This document shows positions 4,876 through 6,452 of a stretch of 6,452 nucleotides of DNA, piece by piece. The DNA lies in NCBI GenBank assembly GCA_019242135.1, contig JAFAWC010000459.1, forward strand, positions 1-6,452, read 5' to 3'. This stretch comes from Mycobacteriaceae bacterium. Lineage in GTDB: Bacteria; Actinomycetota; Actinomycetes; Mycobacteriales; Mycobacteriaceae. The notes below the pieces were generated by a model. The model was not told the origin of the DNA. It did no database searches and saw only the letters and a list, made by a program, of their open reading frames with translations. How positions within the stretch are numbered: the stretch's first letter is position 1; each line of letters begins with the position of its first letter. Made by a program: the position numbers and the translations under genes.

Positions 4876-5499
4876 GTGCAACTACATAAACCACGCGCCG
4901 CTGTGGCGCTCACCCTTACCGGCTCGACGCTGTTTGCCGCCGGGTGCCACGCGCCCGCCTCGCCGCAGGGCGCCCCGGTCCCAGGCGCGCCCGCGATCAC
5001 ACCCGGCGGCAGTCCCAGCGGCTCGCCCGCGGCCACGCCGCGCACCGCCGACTACACCCACCTGTTGATCACCCCTCGCGACATCCTGGCACCCGACGAC
5101 AGCTACGTCGCCGCGCCGACACAACCAAACCCGGCCGGCACCCAGGGCGCCGAGGTGCTGCTCACCAACCACGACCAGACCCGGGCCATCGGCGACAGCA
5201 TCGTGATCCTGCCTGACGCCGCGGCAGCACCCAGCGCGCTGCGGCAGGCCACCGCCGCGCTGCCCCGCTCGGTGACCGGCGGCGATCCGCAACCCGCACC
5301 GGGCGGCACCGGCGGCACGGTCATCTCCGGAACGGCGCCTGACCAGTCAAAAGCGATGACCATCCTGCTATTCACCGAAGGCCGTGCGTTCGTGCGGCTG
5401 GAGTTTGACAGCGCGTCGGGCACGTCCACCGCGCCCGACTTCGTCGCCGATGTCGCCCAGAAACAGGACATTGCAGTCCGGACCGGATTGGCGGCCTGA
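4876..5499 (+). CDS. Lipoprotein of unrecognised family
   Basis: A 207-residue precursor starting at GTG, with AGGAG at 4860-4864, 11 nt upstream. The frame is open further upstream through the 30-bp repeats, but the start at 4876 yields a normal signal peptide: HKPR, a hydrophobic AVALTLTGSTLF core and lipobox FAAGC with Cys24. Residues 25-57 are a Pro/Gly/Ala/Ser linker. The folded part (about 58-207) has blocks DYTHLLITPRDIL (59-71), GAEVLLTNHDQTRAIGDSIV (91-110) and ILPDAAAAPSALRQATAALP, a Gly/Pro-rich loop (135-148), and the strands AMTILLFTEGRAFVRLEFD (160-178), ending in a helix. The pattern of alternating strands and an Ala-rich helix suggests a small alpha/beta extracytoplasmic domain like other mycobacterial lipoproteins. 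I cannot name the family or the ligand. It stands alone between two possible promoters. Confidence 0.82.
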   Translation: MQLHKPRAAVALTLTGSTLFAAGCHAPASPQGAPVPGAPAITPGGSPSGSPAATPRTADYTHLLITPRDILAPDDSYVAAPTQPNPAGTQGAEVLLTNHDQTRAIGDSIVILPDAAAAPSALRQATAALPRSVTGGDPQPAPGGTGGTVISGTAPDQSKAMTILLFTEGRAFVRLEFDSASGTSTAPDFVADVAQKQDIAVRTGLAA

Positions 5500-5523
5500 T
5501 CTGAACGCGCTGCGCCGGCCGCC
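5490..5523 (+). terminator. Possible terminator hairpin over the lipoprotein stop codon
   Basis: GGCGGCC (5490-5496) pairs exactly with GGCCGCC (5517-5523). The TGA stop (5497-5499) lies in the 20-nt loop, which can itself form a small GCGC hairpin. No U-tract follows. The stem would form only after ribosomes leave the last codons. Chance pairing is possible. Confidence 0.33.
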
Positions 5524-5588
5524 CGTGCCCAACATGAGCGAAAACACATCCATCCGCTGCGGTGTAGCGTGGTTGGTTAAGACCGCTA

Positions 5589-5594
5589 AATAAT
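5589..5594 (+). promoter_or_regulatory. Candidate -10 element upstream of the methyltransferase
   Basis: AATAAT matches five of six bases of TATAAT and lies in TAAATAATT, the most AT-rich patch of this GC-rich gap. Transcription would start near 5601 and leave about 29 nt of leader. No convincing -35 is found 16-18 nt upstream; mycobacterial SigA promoters often lack one. Confidence 0.35.
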
Positions 5595-5603
5595 TCGGGC
5601 TGA

Positions 5604-5627
5604 GAAGTACGAAGTACAGAGGAGTAC
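5604..5627 (+). repeat. Heptamer repeat GAAGTAC in the methyltransferase leader
   Basis: GAAGTAC occurs twice in a row (5604-5610, 5611-5617). After AGA, the related GGAGTAC follows (5621-5627). The last copy contains the ribosome site AGAGGAG (5618-5624). The spacing could suit a direct-repeat binding site or slippage-prone leader, but may be chance. Confidence 0.45.
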
Positions 5628-5629
5628 AC

Positions 5630-6452
5630 ATGCCGCGCACCGACAACGACACCTGGGACCTGGCCCACAGCGTGGGCGCTACCGCCACCGGTGTCGCGGT
5701 CGGCCGGGCGCTGGCCAGTCAGAGTGCGAACGCGCTGATCGACGATCCATATGCCGCGCCGCTGGTGCGCGCGGTCGGGATCGACTTTTTCACCCGCCTC
5801 GTGGACGGCGACATTGAGCTCGCCGAGGCGGACGGCGACGCCACCTGGGGCATGCGCCGCATGACGGAAATGATGGCGGTGCGCACCCGCTTCTTCGACG
5901 AGTTCTTCCTCAACGCCGCCCGCGACGGCGTCCAGCAGGCGGTCATCCTGGCCTCCGGTCTGGACGCCCGGGCCTACCGGCTGCCGTGGCCACCGGGCAC
6001 CACGGTGTATGAGATCGACCAGCCGCAGGTCATCGACTTCAAGACTCGGGCAATGCGGCAGCAGGGCGTCCCGCCGACGGCCGACCGCCGAGCGGTGGCT
6101 GTCGACCTGCGCCACGACTGGCCCGCAGCGCTGCGCAAGGCCGGTTTCTCGCCCGAACTGCCGGCCGCGTGGAGCGCCGAGGGCCTGTTGGCCTTCCTGC
6201 CGCCGGACGCCCAAGACCGGCTGCTTGACAATCTCACCGAGCTCAGCGCCCCGGGCAGCCGCTTCGCCGCAGAGAACATGGGCGGAGGCGGCGAGGGCGC
6301 GCAGACAATGCAGGATCGCATGCATCAGGCCATCGACCGGTGGCGAGAACACGGCTTCGACGTCGACATGACCGACCTGTGGTACTTCGGTGAGCGCAAC
6401 GACGTATCGGAGTACCTCAGCAGCCGCGGCTGGTCGACGGTGCCCACTCTGA
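5630..6452 (+). CDS. SAM-dependent methyltransferase, mycobacterial LCMT-like (TIGR00027) family, 3' end cut by window
   Basis: The first 274 codons of a cytoplasmic class I methyltransferase of the family that is multiplied in mycobacteria (leucine carboxyl methyltransferase-like fold). AGAGGAG at 5618-5624 lies 5 nt before the ATG. Seen: the N-terminal [15 protein letters not shown] with [11 protein letters not shown] (36-46); RTRFFDEFF (85-93); SAM-binding motif [14 protein letters not shown] (106-118); the acidic ribose-binding region [13 protein letters not shown] with Glu128 (126-138); DLRHDW (159-164); and the family motif EGLLAFLP (184-191). Family members are usually near 300 residues, so about 20-40 residues are missing past the right edge; no frameshift is visible. 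The acceptor substrate is unknown for most of the family. The gene has its own candidate promoter and is probably not cotranscribed with the lipoprotein 130 bp upstream. Confidence 0.9.
   Translation, partial: MPRTDNDTWDLAHSVGATATGVAVGRALASQSANALIDDPYAAPLVRAVGIDFFTRLVDGDIELAEADGDATWGMRRMTEMMAVRTRFFDEFFLNAARDGVQQAVILASGLDARAYRLPWPPGTTVYEIDQPQVIDFKTRAMRQQGVPPTADRRAVAVDLRHDWPAALRKAGFSPELPAAWSAEGLLAFLPPDAQDRLLDNLTELSAPGSRFAAENMGGGGEGAQTMQDRMHQAIDRWREHGFDVDMTDLWYFGERNDVSEYLSSRGWSTVPTL

Noticed and set aside
4564..4881. Minus-strand frame with a hydrophobic Ala/Gly-rich segment opposite the 30-bp repeats
   Set aside because: It begins with TTG, has no ribosome site, overlaps the + lipoprotein start and loses coding-like codon use after about 45 codons. 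Probably the complement of the repeat.
5556..5605. tRNA-like stretch with TAGCGTGGTTGGTTAAGAC, reminiscent of a D-arm
   Set aside because: No anticodon stem of 5 bp around a 7-nt loop, no TTCGA-type T-arm and no acceptor pairing can be drawn. The resemblance is limited to the GGTTGGTTA string.
5372..6352. Long 326-codon minus-strand open frame opposite the methyltransferase
   Set aside because: The + frame has clear family motifs and a ribosome site; the opposite frame gives an Arg/His/Gly-rich product with no recognisable domain, as expected from GC-rich antisense.

Overview
The window is high-GC actinobacterial DNA, most probably from a non-tuberculous Mycobacterium. The pointers are the mycobacterial type of SAM-dependent methyltransferase at the right end, a substrate-binding lipoprotein that resembles FecB2, three lipoproteins within 2.7 kb, and an intergenic tandem repeat built of overlapping stop and start codons in the manner of mycobacterial interspersed repetitive units (MIRUs). 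The species cannot be fixed from the sequence alone.

Left block (22-3679, all +): a 14-helix MFS drug exporter of the EmrB/QacA type is followed, with a 32-nt overlap, by a TetR-family repressor. Next comes a 120-bp tandem triplication (2131-2250) that begins on the TetR stop codon and ends on the start codon of a FecB2-like, Tat-type lipoprotein. That gene overlaps a small SnoaL/NTF2-like protein by 4 nt (ATGA). The tight packing suggests one transcription unit. It would join an exporter, its likely regulator, an orphan iron/heme/siderophore-binding lipoprotein with no permease or ATPase beside it, and a small NTF2-fold protein. A hairpin at 3692-3708 may end the unit.

Middle block (3747-4491): an 85-residue Ser/Thr-rich lipoprotein on + converges on a 156-residue minus-strand protein that has a helical N-terminal half and an evenly spaced Tyr/Pro tail. 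A short hairpin that could terminate both genes lies in the 16-nt gap and over the minus-strand stop codon.

Right block (4492-6452): a 384-bp divergent intergenic region holds two perfect dyads, a candidate -10 element and a 30-bp tandem repeat. It is followed by an unrecognised lipoprotein that starts at a GTG. After a 130-bp gap with an AT-rich candidate promoter and a heptamer repeat comes a SAM-dependent methyltransferase that runs off the right edge, probably missing only its last few dozen residues.

No complete insertion sequence, CRISPR array, tRNA or rRNA is visible. The clearest unusual structure is the MIRU-like triplication with its chain of TGATG/TAATG-coupled mini-ORFs between the regulator and the FecB2-like gene.
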